DNA of 45,166 bases from Synergistota bacterium (GCA_022704435.1 JAKJGK010000005.1:1-45166); one strand, 5' to 3'. Positions 26,387 through 34,921 are shown, counted from the first letter of the stretch. Numbers and translations: made by a program. The notes: generated by a model not told the origin, from the sequence alone.

Positions 26387-26821
26387 TTAGCCCTGCTTGA
26401 AGGCCACGGTCGCCCTGAGCCTGGTGCCCCTCCCTACCTCCGTGTCTATCTCCATGGCATCGGCGTTTCTCTGGATATTTGGCAGCCCCATCCCGGCCCC
26501 GAACCCGAGTTCCCTGATCTCGTCGGTGGCGGTGGAGTACCCCTCCTGCATGGCGAGCTGGACGTCGGGGATGCCCGGCCCCGAGTCCGAGGCCTCTATC
26601 ACCAGGTGATCGTCGTGCACGGTCATCCGAAGCATTCCGCCGCCCCCGTGAATGAGCGCGTTCATCTCGGACTCGTAGGCGATGACCGATGCCCTGCGGA
26701 CCAGGTCGGAGGCTATTCCTAGCATCTTCAGGGTCGCCTTGAACTTGGTGGACGCCTCTCCTATCGCCGAAAAATCACCGGCCTGGATGGCGTACTCCTC
26801 CACATACGGCTCCTGCCCCAC
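26387..26821 (-). CDS. GHKL ATPase, RsbW-like anti-sigma/serine kinase family
   Basis: 144-residue single-domain ATPase. N box ESEMNALIHG, G1 box DSGPGIPD and G2 box GFGAGMGLPN are all present, with no dimerisation/histidine domain, which is the RsbW/SpoIIAB layout rather than a two-component kinase. Such proteins phosphorylate or sequester a partner. The GTG start is 3 bases after the stop of the upstream DRTGG gene, and the hydrogenase-like gene starts 18 bases downstream, so the three are one unit. No sigma factor or anti-anti-sigma gene is in the window. Confidence 0.85.
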   Translation of the reverse strand: MGQEPYVEEYAIQAGDFSAIGEASTKFKATLKMLGIASDLVRRASVIAYESEMNALIHGGGGMLRMTVHDDHLVIEASDSGPGIPDVQLAMQEGYSTATDEIRELGFGAGMGLPNIQRNADAMEIDTEVGRGTRLRATVAFKQG

Positions 26822-26824
26822 GGG

Positions 26825-27190
26825 TCACACCCCTCTGTCCGGAATATGACAGGGAAGGATGCCCTTCTGAAAGAGGATGCCGCACGTCTCGAACATGCTC
26901 ATCTGGCATACGAGGATCGGCATCTTGATCTGCGAGGCCAGTTTGACGGCGGCCTCCTGCGGTTTCTTCCCGCGGATGAAGACCACCGACGGCAGGTCGA
27001 GCATCTGGGCCGTGCGGACTATCTGGATGTTCGTGAGCCCGGTGAGCAGCAGCGACCCGGGCCTGGCGAACGCGAGGACGTCGCTCATCAGGTCGGCGCC
27101 GTAGGCACACTCGATGTCTATCGAGTCGAGCAGATCCTCCCCGCACAGCACCTCCGCCCGAATAAGGGTAACGAGATCGCGAAGTATCAT
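26825..27190 (-). CDS. Small DRTGG-domain protein, first of two
   Basis: 121 residues with the DRTGG-type fold pattern: VLCGEDLLDSIDIECAYGAD, LMSDVLAFARPGSLLLTGL, VVFIRGKKPQEAAVKLA and KMPILVCQMSMFETCGIL. This domain occurs in regulatory proteins and as stand-alone proteins next to hydrogenase clusters in anaerobes. Leading gene of the hydrogenase-like cluster; GAGGAGG site before the ATG. The 49-base gap to the upstream binding-protein gene shows no convincing promoter, so it may be read through from there. Confidence 0.75.
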   Translation of the reverse strand: MILRDLVTLIRAEVLCGEDLLDSIDIECAYGADLMSDVLAFARPGSLLLTGLTNIQIVRTAQMLDLPSVVFIRGKKPQEAAVKLASQIKMPILVCQMSMFETCGILFQKGILPCHIPDRGV

Positions 27191-27239
27191 TGTATTGCTT
27201 CCTCCTCTTTTATTGTCTGTTCGGAATGCGCTCTGCAGG

Positions 27240-28481
27240 TCAACGAAGGTTCTCGGGACCCCTGACCGTCAGGGTGTTGACCGGGTGGAAGCTCTTCTCC
27301 GCCACTTTCATGAAGGATACTCGCCTCTCGACGGGCCTGTGGGTGAGCGGGTTGACCGAGAGCGCCTGCGAGCCGAAAGCCAGCCCCCGGGCCAGAGGCA
27401 TGAATGCGGCGAGGTCGGAGGGCGCCGGGGAGCCTGAACGCCCGAAGGCGTCGAACAGCCACTTGCACGCGACGTATGCCCGCCCCGCGACGGCCGCGTC
27501 CTTCACGATCAGGTTCAATCGCCTGCGTATCTCCCGAAGGAGCGGGGCGAGAGAAGCATCGGTCCTCACAGGGTAGTCCTGGTCGGCCGCGACGACCCCG
27601 TCGAAGGAGAGCAGAAGGGGCTGAGGCGCGCCGCCGTACCAGATCTCGAACCCGCCGGTCTTCAGGCGGGTCGCCCTCCAGACGTCGCGCACGACCATCG
27701 AGCCGGCCCAAGTGATCAGTACTTTCGCGCCCGAGGACACCATCTCGGACTCCATCAGCCTGAAGGAGTCCATCGCCCCTCCGGGGATCCAGAAATACTC
27801 CGAGTCGAACCCCTTCTCGGACAGCATCTCCCCCAGGTTGCGCGACCGGCACTCGAGCGCCGGGTCGAGCCTGTCGGCCATCAGGGCCACGACAGATCCG
27901 GCCGGGAGGACGGCGGAGGCGTAGTCGGCGAAGGCCTGGACCCGGAAGTCGCTGTACAGGTCCAGGGCGAATACCATCGGGTCTGGAGCTCCATCTGCGT
28001 CCAGGATGTTCTCATGCTCTCCGTAGGCCGACAGCAGTACAGGTCCTTTCCCGGCCAGCAGAGGCCTGAGGATCGGGATGTCGTCGCCGCCGGACATGGA
28101 CAGGACGGCGGAGACTCCCTTTTTTCGCCAGTCCGCGACCCGGGAGGCGGCGGACTCCCCGTCCAGGGGCGGCTCCTGCAGGAACCTGATGTCGCGCCCT
28201 CTTATCCCGTCCGCGCTGTCCATTACCTCCCACTCGGCGAGGCGGATCGCCGCGATGGCAGACCTGCCCTGCTCGCTGTCCCACCCCTCGTCGGGCGGGA
28301 GGACCGCCACCTGCCAGACCCACCCGTCCTGCAGTCCCACCTCGAAGCCGTCCACGACGGCGCGCGCGGCGGTGGCGGCAAGAAGGAGCGAAAGGACCGC
28401 GACGAGGACGAACGCCTTCAGCGCCGTCGCACGTCCGCCGCCGCCAGCACCCCTTCCCCGCACGTAGCTCGCTGCCTTCAC
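27240..28481 (-). CDS. Orphan periplasmic ligand-binding protein, LivK-like fold
   Basis: 413 residues. An arginine/glycine-rich N-terminus leads into a hydrophobic signal segment (about 20-40) ending TAARA. The rest shows a type I periplasmic-binding fold: early [20 protein letters not shown], then [20 protein letters not shown] and [14 protein letters not shown], resembling amino-acid receptor proteins. No permease or ATPase gene adjoins it. The GTG start overlaps the adenosine-kinase-family stop by four bases, so the two are co-translated. A transporter subunit encoded elsewhere, or a sensor, are both possible; ligand unknown. Confidence 0.65.
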   Translation of the reverse strand: MKAASYVRGRGAGGGGRATALKAFVLVAVLSLLLAATAARAVVDGFEVGLQDGWVWQVAVLPPDEGWDSEQGRSAIAAIRLAEWEVMDSADGIRGRDIRFLQEPPLDGESAASRVADWRKKGVSAVLSMSGGDDIPILRPLLAGKGPVLLSAYGEHENILDADGAPDPMVFALDLYSDFRVQAFADYASAVLPAGSVVALMADRLDPALECRSRNLGEMLSEKGFDSEYFWIPGGAMDSFRLMESEMVSSGAKVLITWAGSMVVRDVWRATRLKTGGFEIWYGGAPQPLLLSFDGVVAADQDYPVRTDASLAPLLREIRRRLNLIVKDAAVAGRAYVACKWLFDAFGRSGSPAPSDLAAFMPLARGLAFGSQALSVNPLTHRPVERRVSFMKVAEKSFHPVNTLTVRGPENLR

Positions 28482-28975
28482 CGCTTGTAGCCGATGATCC
28501 GGCGAAGCAGGTTCTTTCTCCACTCGACGTCGCTCTCCGTCTCTACGCCCTTCGGTGGGAAGCCGTCGATGACCCCGGCCACTCCCCTGCCCTGCTCGCT
28601 CTCGCATACGATGACCTGAAGGGGGTTGGCCGTGGCCGCGAAGATGCGGCACACCTCCTGGCAGTCCTTGATGCGGTTCAGCACATTGATGGGGTATCCG
28701 CCGCGGAGCACCACCAGGAACGAGTGTCCCGCCGCGACCTCCTTCATGTTGTCGACCGCGACCTTCTGAAGCTCCTCGTCGTTGCCGTCGCTTCGGATCA
28801 GGCAGTCCCCAGATGCCTCGCAGAACGCCAGGCCGAACTTGAGCGACGGAGAGGACGTGACGAGGGCCTCGTACAGGTCCTCCACGGTCTTGATGAAGTG
28901 ACTCTGGCCAAGTATGACGTTGCAGTCCTCGGGGAAAGAGAGTTGGACCAGCGTCCACCCTGATATCTCTGGCAC
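28478..28975 (-). CDS. Adenosine-specific kinase family protein
   Basis: 165 residues matching the small adenosine-specific kinase family (PF04008), with [58 protein letters not shown] and [17 protein letters not shown]. The family is named from structural work on archaeal and thermophile proteins, but its physiological reaction is not settled. Start: GTG at 28975 is 8 bases after GGAGG; a TTG two codons earlier is too close to that site. It is preceded by a strong 9-bp hairpin and overlaps the binding-protein gene. Confidence 0.85.
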   Translation of the reverse strand: MPEISGWTLVQLSFPEDCNVILGQSHFIKTVEDLYEALVTSSPSLKFGLAFCEASGDCLIRSDGNDEELQKVAVDNMKEVAAGHSFLVVLRGGYPINVLNRIKDCQEVCRIFAATANPLQVIVCESEQGRGVAGVIDGFPPKGVETESDVEWRKNLLRRIIGYKR

Positions 28976-29003
28976 TTGCAACCCCTCCTTGTTAATGGAT
29001 TAT

Positions 29004-29024
29004 GCGGCGCGGCAACCGCGCCGC
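29004..29024 (-). other. GC-rich hairpin in the adenosine-kinase leader
   Basis: GCGGCGCGG-N3-CCGCGCCGC, a perfect 9-bp stem with a three-base loop, about 10 bases upstream of the GGAGG site. No T-run follows, so it is more likely an mRNA stability or processing element than a terminator. Confidence 0.55.
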
Positions 29025-29037
29025 AAGTATGATACAA

Positions 29038-29080
29038 CAGGGCGCAGACTTTAGCCACGCCCTGATCCGGCAAAACCGGA
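29038..29080 (-). terminator. Tandem hairpins after livF, possible operon end
   Basis: On the minus strand TCCGG-N5-CCGGA is followed by CAGGGCG-N13-CGCCCTG and TTGTATC. They lie within 70 bases of the livF stop. The T-rich tail is weak, so this is only a candidate terminator for the liv operon. Confidence 0.4.
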
Positions 29081-29108
29081 GACGACCGCTATCGCCCGGC
29101 CCTGCGGC

Positions 29109-29822
29109 TTACATGCCCATGTAGGCTTTCCTGACCTCGTCGGAGTCGAGCAGCTCCCTCGCCGATCCGGAGTGGACCACCCTCCCCGTCTGCAGCACGT
29201 ACCCGCGGTTCGCGATCTCGAGGGCCTCCTGCACCATCTGCTCGACCAGAAGCACGGTGATCCCCTTCCGGTTTATCAGCACCACGGTCTCGAAGACCTT
29301 CTCCACAAGGCTGGGCATCAGCCCGAGCGACAGCTCGTCCAGCATGATAAGCTTCGGCGCTGACATCAGGCCGCGCGCTATCGCGCACATCTGCTGCTCC
29401 CCGCCGCTCAGAGTCTCCGCAGTCTGAGTGCTTCTGTCCTTAAGCCTCGGGAAGAGCGCGAACATCTCCTCGAGCCTCTCGTCTATCACCTTGCGATCGA
29501 CGACTGTGAAGGCCCCCAGCTCGAGGTTCTCCCTGACCGTCAGTTTAGGGAAGAGCCTGCGCCCCTCCGGGATATAGGACAACCCCTTGCGGATGTTGGC
29601 CGAGGCAGGGCTCCTGGATATGTCCTCCCCCTCGAGCAGGATCTGCCCTCTCTCCGGGTGCAGCAGGCCGCATATCGCGCGCATCGTGGTGGACTTCCCG
29701 GCACCGTTGGCCCCGATGATGGCCACAATCTCGCCCCTGTTCACTTCGAGCGAGAGCCCGCGGATTACGGGAGTCCCGTCGTAGCCGCAGTGGATATCCT
29801 TCACCTCAAGCATCGCGGCCAT
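29109..29822 (-). CDS. livF: Branched-chain amino acid ABC transporter ATPase LivF
   Basis: 237 residues from ATG 29822, 9 bases after GGAGG; another ATG two codons earlier is too close to that site. Walker A GANGAGKST, Q-loop in YIPEGRRLFPKLTVRENLELG, signature LSGGEQQM, Walker B KLIMLDELSLGLMP and H-region LLVEQ. The conserved PEGRRLFPKLTV identifies LivF rather than LivG. It overlaps the end of livG by 17 bases. Confidence 0.94.
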   Translation of the reverse strand: MAAMLEVKDIHCGYDGTPVIRGLSLEVNRGEIVAIIGANGAGKSTTMRAICGLLHPERGQILLEGEDISRSPASANIRKGLSYIPEGRRLFPKLTVRENLELGAFTVVDRKVIDERLEEMFALFPRLKDRSTQTAETLSGGEQQMCAIARGLMSAPKLIMLDELSLGLMPSLVEKVFETVVLINRKGITVLLVEQMVQEALEIANRGYVLQTGRVVHSGSARELLDSDEVRKAYMGM

Positions 29823-30576
29823 CGTCATTCCCCTCCTTCGCGCCCTTCCTAAGCCTCCTGCTGTACTTCTCGCCGAAGTAGGCCCGGATCACCTCCGGGT
29901 CCTCGACCACCACGCCCGGCACGTCCTCGATGATCTTCTCCCCGCCGTTCAGCACCACGAGCTTGTCGGCGATCGGCATGATGGCCTCCATTATGTGCTC
30001 CACCATGAGAATCGTAACTCCCTCGCTCTTCATCCGGAGTATGAGTTCGACCATCTCCCTCGTCTCGGTCGTGGTCAGGCCCGCCGCAGCCTCGTCGAGC
30101 AGGATCAACTTAGGACCGGTGGCAAGGGCGCGCGCGACTTCGAGCCTCTTCTTGTTGCCAATCGTAAGCCCCCCCGCCCTGCGGTCCATGTAGTGCGACA
30201 GGGAGCTCATCTCCATGCACCTCTTCGCGCTGGCCATAGCCTCGGCCGGGTTCCCAGTGCGCATGTAGGCGCCCACCAGTATGTTCTCCAGCACGGTCAT
30301 CTCCTTGAGCGGGCGCACCACCTGGAACGTGCGGGCCACTCCCATGCGCGCGATCCTCCACGAGGGGAGGTTGGTGATATCCCTGTCCTCGAATGTGATC
30401 CTGCCCGAGGTCGGCCTGTAGAGCCCGGCCACGCAGTTGAACAGGGTGGTCTTCCCCGCGCCGTTGGGGCCGATGAGCCCTACTATGGTGCCGCTCTCGA
30501 CGTCGAACGAGATGTCGTTGTTAGCCACGAGGGCGCCGAAGGATTTTGTAAGATTCCGAACCGTGAGTATGGCCAT
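29806..30576 (-). CDS. livG: Branched-chain amino acid ABC transporter ATPase LivG
   Basis: 256 residues. Walker A GPNGAGKTT, the LivG-specific ARTFQVVRPLKEMTVLENILVG region, a signature LTIGNKKRLEVARAL (variant of LSGGQ, common in LivG), Walker B PKLILLDEAAAGLTT and H-loop VEHIMEAIM. Partner of LivF in the ATPase heterodimer. Start overlaps the livM stop by one base (TGATG). Confidence 0.94.
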   Translation of the reverse strand: MAILTVRNLTKSFGALVANNDISFDVESGTIVGLIGPNGAGKTTLFNCVAGLYRPTSGRITFEDRDITNLPSWRIARMGVARTFQVVRPLKEMTVLENILVGAYMRTGNPAEAMASAKRCMEMSSLSHYMDRRAGGLTIGNKKRLEVARALATGPKLILLDEAAAGLTTTETREMVELILRMKSEGVTILMVEHIMEAIMPIADKLVVLNGGEKIIEDVPGVVVEDPEVIRAYFGEKYSRRLRKGAKEGNDDGRDA

Positions 30577-31574
30577 CAGCGGTCACCCCCGTCGTTGGAC
30601 GCGTCCCGTCCCCGCGGGGCCAGCCCGCGGATCAGCCCCATGATGCCGGTCGGCTGCCTTATCATGGTGTAGATGATGATCAGGCCGAATATTATCAGGT
30701 CCACTCCGGACCCGAGGTGCGCGAGGTAGGCCCTCGTGTACTCCTGCAGGGGTATGAGCACGGCCGCGCCCAGCAGGGGGCCCCAGAAGGTGCCGAGTCC
30801 TCCCAGGATGGTGATCAGCACGAACTTCATGGACATGTCCAGCGACATGACCATCGGCGGGTCGACCCGGTAGTTGTACTGGGCGAAGAACGCCCCGCAC
30901 AGCCCGGCCAGCCCGGCCGACAGGGCCATGGCGGAGAGCTTGACCAGAGAGCTGTTGACGCCCAGGGACTCCGCGGTCTCCTGCCCCTCTCGGACCGCCC
31001 TCAGGTAGTACCCCATCCTGTGGGAGTCTATCCATCGGACTACGCCGAACACCAGGGCGAACAGGAAGAGCGCGCCGAGGTAGTAGCCGGTCTTGTCGGA
31101 GGACCAGGAGAAGTTCCTCCATCCGTCCTCGAGGATCGGGTAGTCGAGGCCTATCGCGCCCCCCACCCAGTCCCAGATCATGAAGAGCCTGTTGAATATC
31201 TCGACTATCGCGAAGGTGGCGATGGCGAAGTAGTGCCCCTTCAGACGGAAGCACGGGGCGCTTATCGGGATGGAGACGAGCGCGGCGACGAGCGCTCCGA
31301 CCGGCGCTCCGTACCACGGCAGGGAGTTGAACTGAACCACGGCCATGGCCGCTCCGTAGGCGCCGATGCCGAAGAAGACCGCGTGGCCGAAGGAGGTCTG
31401 TCCGCAGTACCCGCTGATGATGTTCCATGCCTGGGCCATCGACGCGTACAGGAACACCATCGTCAGCACGTGGCCGTGGAATGTGTTCTCTATGCCTCCA
31501 GGGATGAAAGGAAGCACGAGTGCCCCGGCGAGCAGCAGGTACCATATTCCATCCGAGATTTTTTTCGTATTCAT
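30576..31574 (-). CDS. livM: Branched-chain amino acid ABC transporter permease LivM
   Basis: 332-residue inner-membrane permease with about nine hydrophobic segments. Conserved family motifs: AQAWNIISGYCGQTSFGHAV near residue 48, RLKGHYFAIATFAIVEI, SHRMGYYLRAVREGQETAESLGVN (cytoplasmic coupling loop) and ILGGLGTFWGPLLGAAVL. Forms a heterodimer with LivH. Seven-base gap to livH, one-base overlap with livG. Confidence 0.94.
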   Translation of the reverse strand: MNTKKISDGIWYLLLAGALVLPFIPGGIENTFHGHVLTMVFLYASMAQAWNIISGYCGQTSFGHAVFFGIGAYGAAMAVVQFNSLPWYGAPVGALVAALVSIPISAPCFRLKGHYFAIATFAIVEIFNRLFMIWDWVGGAIGLDYPILEDGWRNFSWSSDKTGYYLGALFLFALVFGVVRWIDSHRMGYYLRAVREGQETAESLGVNSSLVKLSAMALSAGLAGLCGAFFAQYNYRVDPPMVMSLDMSMKFVLITILGGLGTFWGPLLGAAVLIPLQEYTRAYLAHLGSGVDLIIFGLIIIYTMIRQPTGIMGLIRGLAPRGRDASNDGGDR

Positions 31575-31581
31575 GAACGAC

Positions 31582-32442
31582 TCACCACCCGAACAGGCCC
31601 TTTGGGCGAATCAGTATTACCGCGAGGTAGACGGCGAACACCGCCGCGTACTTGACAACCGCGGCCACGTAGAATCCGGTGAAGGACTCCACCAGTCCGA
31701 TGATTATCGCCGCCAGCAACGCCCCGGGGATACTGCCGAAGCCGCCGAGGGCCACCACCACGAATGCGATCAGACTGAACAGAGACCCCACCTCCGGGTA
31801 GACGGCCAGGTAGGATGTCATGAGTCCGCCGGTTATCCCCACGCACGCGCCCCCTATCCCGAAGACCAGTAGATATATGTTCTCCGTCCTGATGCCCATA
31901 AGCTCCGCCGCCTCGCTGTCCATCGCGGTGGCCTGTATGGCCCAGCCGAGCCTGGTCCTCTTCAGCATCCAGTAGAGGCAGGCCAGCAGAACGAGGGCGA
32001 AGGCCGCGGTGGCGAGCTGGGGGACGGACAAGATGGCGCCGCCCACGGAGATGGTCTTCCCCTCCAAGACGGTGCCCGACAGCAGCCTGAAGTTCGGCGT
32101 GAAGCGGTTCATGCAGAAGTTCTTCAACACCATCGAGAGGCCGAAGGTCGCCAGCAGGGGCGCCATGGCGGACTTGCCCAGGCTGTTCCTGATGATGAGC
32201 CTGTAGGTTGCGGCGCCCATTATGAACAGGAAGGCGCCGGAGGCAATCCAAGAAAACAGGGGGTCAACGTCCAGAAAGAAGCCGATCCAGTAGCTCACGT
32301 ACATTCCCACCATTAGAAACTCGCCGTGCGCGAAGTTTATCACGTCCATGACGCCCCAGATCATGCTGAGCCCGGCGGCGACCAGCGCGTATACCAGGCC
32401 GTTTAAAAGGCCGTCGAAAAGCACCTGAAGAAAGTGGTTCAT
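31582..32442 (-). CDS. livH: Branched-chain amino acid ABC transporter permease LivH
   Basis: 286-residue permease from ATG 32442, preceded by GGAGG; the in-frame upstream codons lie in the livK-livH terminator and are rejected. Typical pieces: GLVYALVAAGLSMIWGVMDV, NFAHGEFLMVGMYV, TRLGWAIQATAMDSEAAELMG (coupling loop) and VVVALGGFGSIPGALLAAII. First gene after the livK attenuator. Confidence 0.94.
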   Translation of the reverse strand: MNHFLQVLFDGLLNGLVYALVAAGLSMIWGVMDVINFAHGEFLMVGMYVSYWIGFFLDVDPLFSWIASGAFLFIMGAATYRLIIRNSLGKSAMAPLLATFGLSMVLKNFCMNRFTPNFRLLSGTVLEGKTISVGGAILSVPQLATAAFALVLLACLYWMLKRTRLGWAIQATAMDSEAAELMGIRTENIYLLVFGIGGACVGITGGLMTSYLAVYPEVGSLFSLIAFVVVALGGFGSIPGALLAAIIIGLVESFTGFYVAAVVKYAAVFAVYLAVILIRPKGLFGW

Positions 32443-32460
32443 TATCCGCTCAACCTCCCG

Positions 32461-32492
32461 AAAAAAAGGGGGAGGCACATAATGCCGCCCCC
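32461..32492 (-). terminator. Attenuating terminator between livK and livH
   Basis: GGGGG(C)GGCA-TTATG-TGCC(T)CCCCC forms a 9-bp stem with one internal mismatch followed by TTTTTTT. It would make the binding protein more abundant than the membrane and ATPase subunits, a familiar arrangement. Confidence 0.8.
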
Positions 32493-32520
32493 TCGAAACG
32501 GTGCGTTTTGCCGGTGTCCC

Positions 32521-33780
32521 CTACCTATTGTCCCAGGGGGCCATCGGGTAGACGGGCTCCGCGTTCTTGAACTTCTCAGGGTAGATCGTGTTGTACTTGA
32601 GGTCCTTGATCTGGGTGATCACGCTGAGCGCCTTTATATTCTGGCCGCCGGGTTCGAAGGCGACTTCGCCGCTTAGCGAGAGGGGAGAGACGAAGGTCTC
32701 CGTGGCCAGGATCTCGCGGACCTTCTCGGTGTCGAGCTCCCCTGCCTTCTCTATCGCCTGCCCAAGGACCAGCAGCATTACCGCCTCCTGCAGGGAGTCG
32801 CTGTCGAACTCCTGGTTGGCCAGGGGGAAGTAGAACTTCTCCTGCACCTTCAGGGCCTCGGGCATGAACTCCTTGGCAAGCTCGGGGGAGAAGCTCATCC
32901 CGCCCATGAAGTAGTCGCCGTCACCGGCCAGCTCCTTCTGTACCGCCGGGTTCTGGTAGCCCGTGCAGAAGTTGATGGCGATCTTCGGGAGCCAGTTCAC
33001 CTGCTTCATGGTGCGGACCCACAGGGAGTAGTCGCCGCCGAGAGCGGCGCCGAAGACCGCGTCAGGGTTGGCCGCCTTGAGGGTCTGGACCTCGCTGCTG
33101 AGGTTGGTCGCGCCGTTGTTGAAGGGGACGTCCGCGACAACCTCGAGCCCTATCTTGGCTGCGGCCTTCTTGCCCTCGTCGGCCGCGTGCTTTCCGAACT
33201 CGGTGTTCTCGTAGATGAGGCCGAGGGTCTTTATTCCCGCCCCCTTCTTCTCATTGAGGTAGGTGATGTAGTCGGTGAACTCGGTTGCCTCTATAGCGTC
33301 AGTGGGGGCATGGCGGAAGAAGTACTTGTACTCCCTCTCGGTGAGAGCGGCGGAACTCGACGCCCCGCACAGGAAGAGCTTCTTCGCGCGCTCGGCCACC
33401 GCGCTGGCGGGCTTCGTCGCGGCGCTGTTGTAGCTTCCGATGACCGCGAATACGCCCTCCTGGTTGTACAGGCGCTCGGCCTCGGACTTTGCCACGTCCG
33501 GCTTGCCCTGGTGGTCGGCCTTGATGATCTCCACCTTGTACCCGCCAAGCAACCCCTCGGTCGCCGCAAGAGGAACGTCGAAGCCTTCATAGGCTCCGTT
33601 TATCAGCTCGGCCGCGGCCAGGACCGAGTTCAGGCAGTTCTGGCCGGAGACGGCGGAGGGACCAGTTAGCGGGAAGAGAGCGCCTATCTTGATCACCTTG
33701 TCCTCCGCCACTGCGACGCCCGTCAAGAGAAGAGCGCCAAGCACGCACAAAACCACGGTGAAAGCGATTTTCCTGAGCAT
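32521..33780 (-). CDS. livK: Branched-chain amino acid ABC transporter substrate-binding protein
   Basis: 419 residues with a Sec signal peptide (MLRKIAFTVVLCVLGALLLT, cleavage near VAVAE). Mature part begins KVIKIGALFPLTGPSAVSGQ, the type I receptor motif, then AVIGSYNSAATKPASAVAE and GLIYENTEFGKHAADEGKKA. The C-terminus has SLQEAVMLLVLGQAIEKAG. Periplasmic partner of LivHMGF; exact ligands (leucine, isoleucine, valine or other amino acids) cannot be told. Promoter at 33925-33953 with a 145-base leader. Confidence 0.94.
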   Translation of the reverse strand: MLRKIAFTVVLCVLGALLLTGVAVAEDKVIKIGALFPLTGPSAVSGQNCLNSVLAAAELINGAYEGFDVPLAATEGLLGGYKVEIIKADHQGKPDVAKSEAERLYNQEGVFAVIGSYNSAATKPASAVAERAKKLFLCGASSSAALTEREYKYFFRHAPTDAIEATEFTDYITYLNEKKGAGIKTLGLIYENTEFGKHAADEGKKAAAKIGLEVVADVPFNNGATNLSSEVQTLKAANPDAVFGAALGGDYSLWVRTMKQVNWLPKIAINFCTGYQNPAVQKELAGDGDYFMGGMSFSPELAKEFMPEALKVQEKFYFPLANQEFDSDSLQEAVMLLVLGQAIEKAGELDTEKVREILATETFVSPLSLSGEVAFEPGGQNIKALSVITQIKDLKYNTIYPEKFKNAEPVYPMAPWDNR

Positions 33781-33924
33781 GAGACAGCATTCCTCCTTAA
33801 ATTTCTTCTGCGGCTACCAGTGATGCAGCTTAAGCGATAGCGGCCCGTCCGCACGGAATCCTCCTTCCTGCCGCGGTATGACGCTTGTTTACCTGTTGGC
33901 GGCCGCTGAAACTATTACGTCTAG

Positions 33925-33953
33925 ATACTATTAGCAGCCGGCGGTTTTGTCAA
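33925..33953 (-). promoter_or_regulatory. Promoter of liv operon
   Basis: Consensus TTGACA (-35, 33948-33953), 17-base spacer, TAGTAT (-10, 33925-33930). The 5' leader before livK is about 140 bases. Confidence 0.8.
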
Positions 33954-33959
33954 TTGACA
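33948..33959. promoter_or_regulatory. 12-bp palindrome on liv -35 box
   Basis: TGTCAATTGACA is a perfect palindrome that includes the -35 hexamer of the liv promoter. It also places a TTGACA on the plus strand, but no -10 box or gene follows there. It is a candidate operator. Confidence 0.4.
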
Positions 33960-33979
33960 CGTCAGCGCCTTCGCCGTGG

Positions 33980-34858
33980 TCAGCAACTCGGGGCGACGCG
34001 CACCAGCTCGGTCTTCTCCCCGCCCGATCTCGACCTTGTCGCAGCCGCTTCAAGCGCCGCGACTCCATCCATACCCATGAGCCAATCCGCCAACGTCGCA
34101 AATCCGCCCTCGTTGGCCGACGGTATTATCACGTCCGCCATCGGCAGCACCTCGGCGGCCGCGTCGCGCGGAGCCGCGGACAGGTCCGCCTCCTTGAGCA
34201 TCTCGACGTCGTTGTGGTGATCACCGGCCGCCACCACGATCTCGGGCTTGGCAGGCAGCGAGTCCAGCCACCTGCGGAGTGCCGATCCCTTCGACACCCC
34301 GAGAGGAAGTACGTCCAGGTACCCCTCCCCGGCCTGGACAATCTCTGCCCTGCCCCCGAAGCGCTCCTTCAGGACGCGCTCAAGCGGCAGTATGTGTCTC
34401 ATCTCGCCGTAGAAGAGCACCCTGTAGACTCTGTCGGGCGTGAAGGGGGCCTCGCACGTCCTGTCCACGGGGATGCCGGAGCCTGTGAGGTATCTGCCGG
34501 TTATATGGTCGTCCTTCCTGCAGAACGCCGCCTCGTCCCCGACTACCTGGAGTTCGACCGGGCAGTCCCACCCGACGCGCAGGGCCTCGAGGGCCAGTCC
34601 GGGGTCCAGGGTGGTCTCGAAGACCGGCCTGCTAGTCCGGTGGTCCATGACCCTGGCGCCGTTGTACACTATCGCGGGCAGGGCCGTGCCAGTCTCGCGT
34701 ATGTGGTGCATCGACGACGCCAGCATTCTGCCGGTGGCCACCATGATGCTCCACCCCTCATCGTGAAGGCGCGCGCAGGCCGAGACCACCTCGGGAGGGA
34801 TATCGTTTCCCCGCGACAGGGTCTCGTCGATATCTGTGACCAGAAGCTTCTTTATCAA
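33980..34858 (-). CDS. HAD-superfamily hydrolase, Cof-like
   Basis: 292 residues starting at TTG 34858, 7 bases after GGAGG. Motif I is LLVTDIDETLSRG (Asp nucleophile and Asp+2), motif II MVATGRML, a C2-type cap in the middle, motif III KGSALRRWL and motif IV VAAGDHHNDVEMLKEAD. These mark the Cof/YbiV-type phosphatases that dephosphorylate sugar or cofactor phosphates; substrate unknown. Preceded by the skp terminator and followed by the liv promoter region. Confidence 0.88.
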   Translation of the reverse strand: MIKKLLVTDIDETLSRGNDIPPEVVSACARLHDEGWSIMVATGRMLASSMHHIRETGTALPAIVYNGARVMDHRTSRPVFETTLDPGLALEALRVGWDCPVELQVVGDEAAFCRKDDHITGRYLTGSGIPVDRTCEAPFTPDRVYRVLFYGEMRHILPLERVLKERFGGRAEIVQAGEGYLDVLPLGVSKGSALRRWLDSLPAKPEIVVAAGDHHNDVEMLKEADLSAAPRDAAAEVLPMADVIIPSANEGGFATLADWLMGMDGVAALEAAATRSRSGGEKTELVRVAPSC

Positions 34859-34873
34859 TTGGCAACCTCCGAT

Positions 34874-34921
34874 TAAAAAATGAGGGACCCGACATCCCCC
34901 CACGCGGGAGAAACGGGCCCC
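34874..34921 (-). terminator. Terminator after skp
   Basis: GGGGCCCG pairs with CGGGTCCC (8 bp, one G-U) and encloses a small inner stem TCCC/GGGA; TCATTTTTT follows. It ends about 15 bases before the HAD start. Confidence 0.75.

Noticed and set aside
25079-26722. Plus-strand open frame of 547 codons opposite the hydrogenase-like gene
   Set aside because: Antisense shadow of confident genes; low-complexity His/Gly/Asp-rich translation without family features.
28482-28958. Upstream extension of the orphan binding-protein frame
   Set aside because: It overlaps the adenosine-kinase-family gene in another frame, and a signal peptide begins only after GTG 28481.
29004-29024. GC-rich hairpin as a rho-independent terminator
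   Set aside because: No T-run follows and it lies within the leader of the next gene, so it was listed as a hairpin only.
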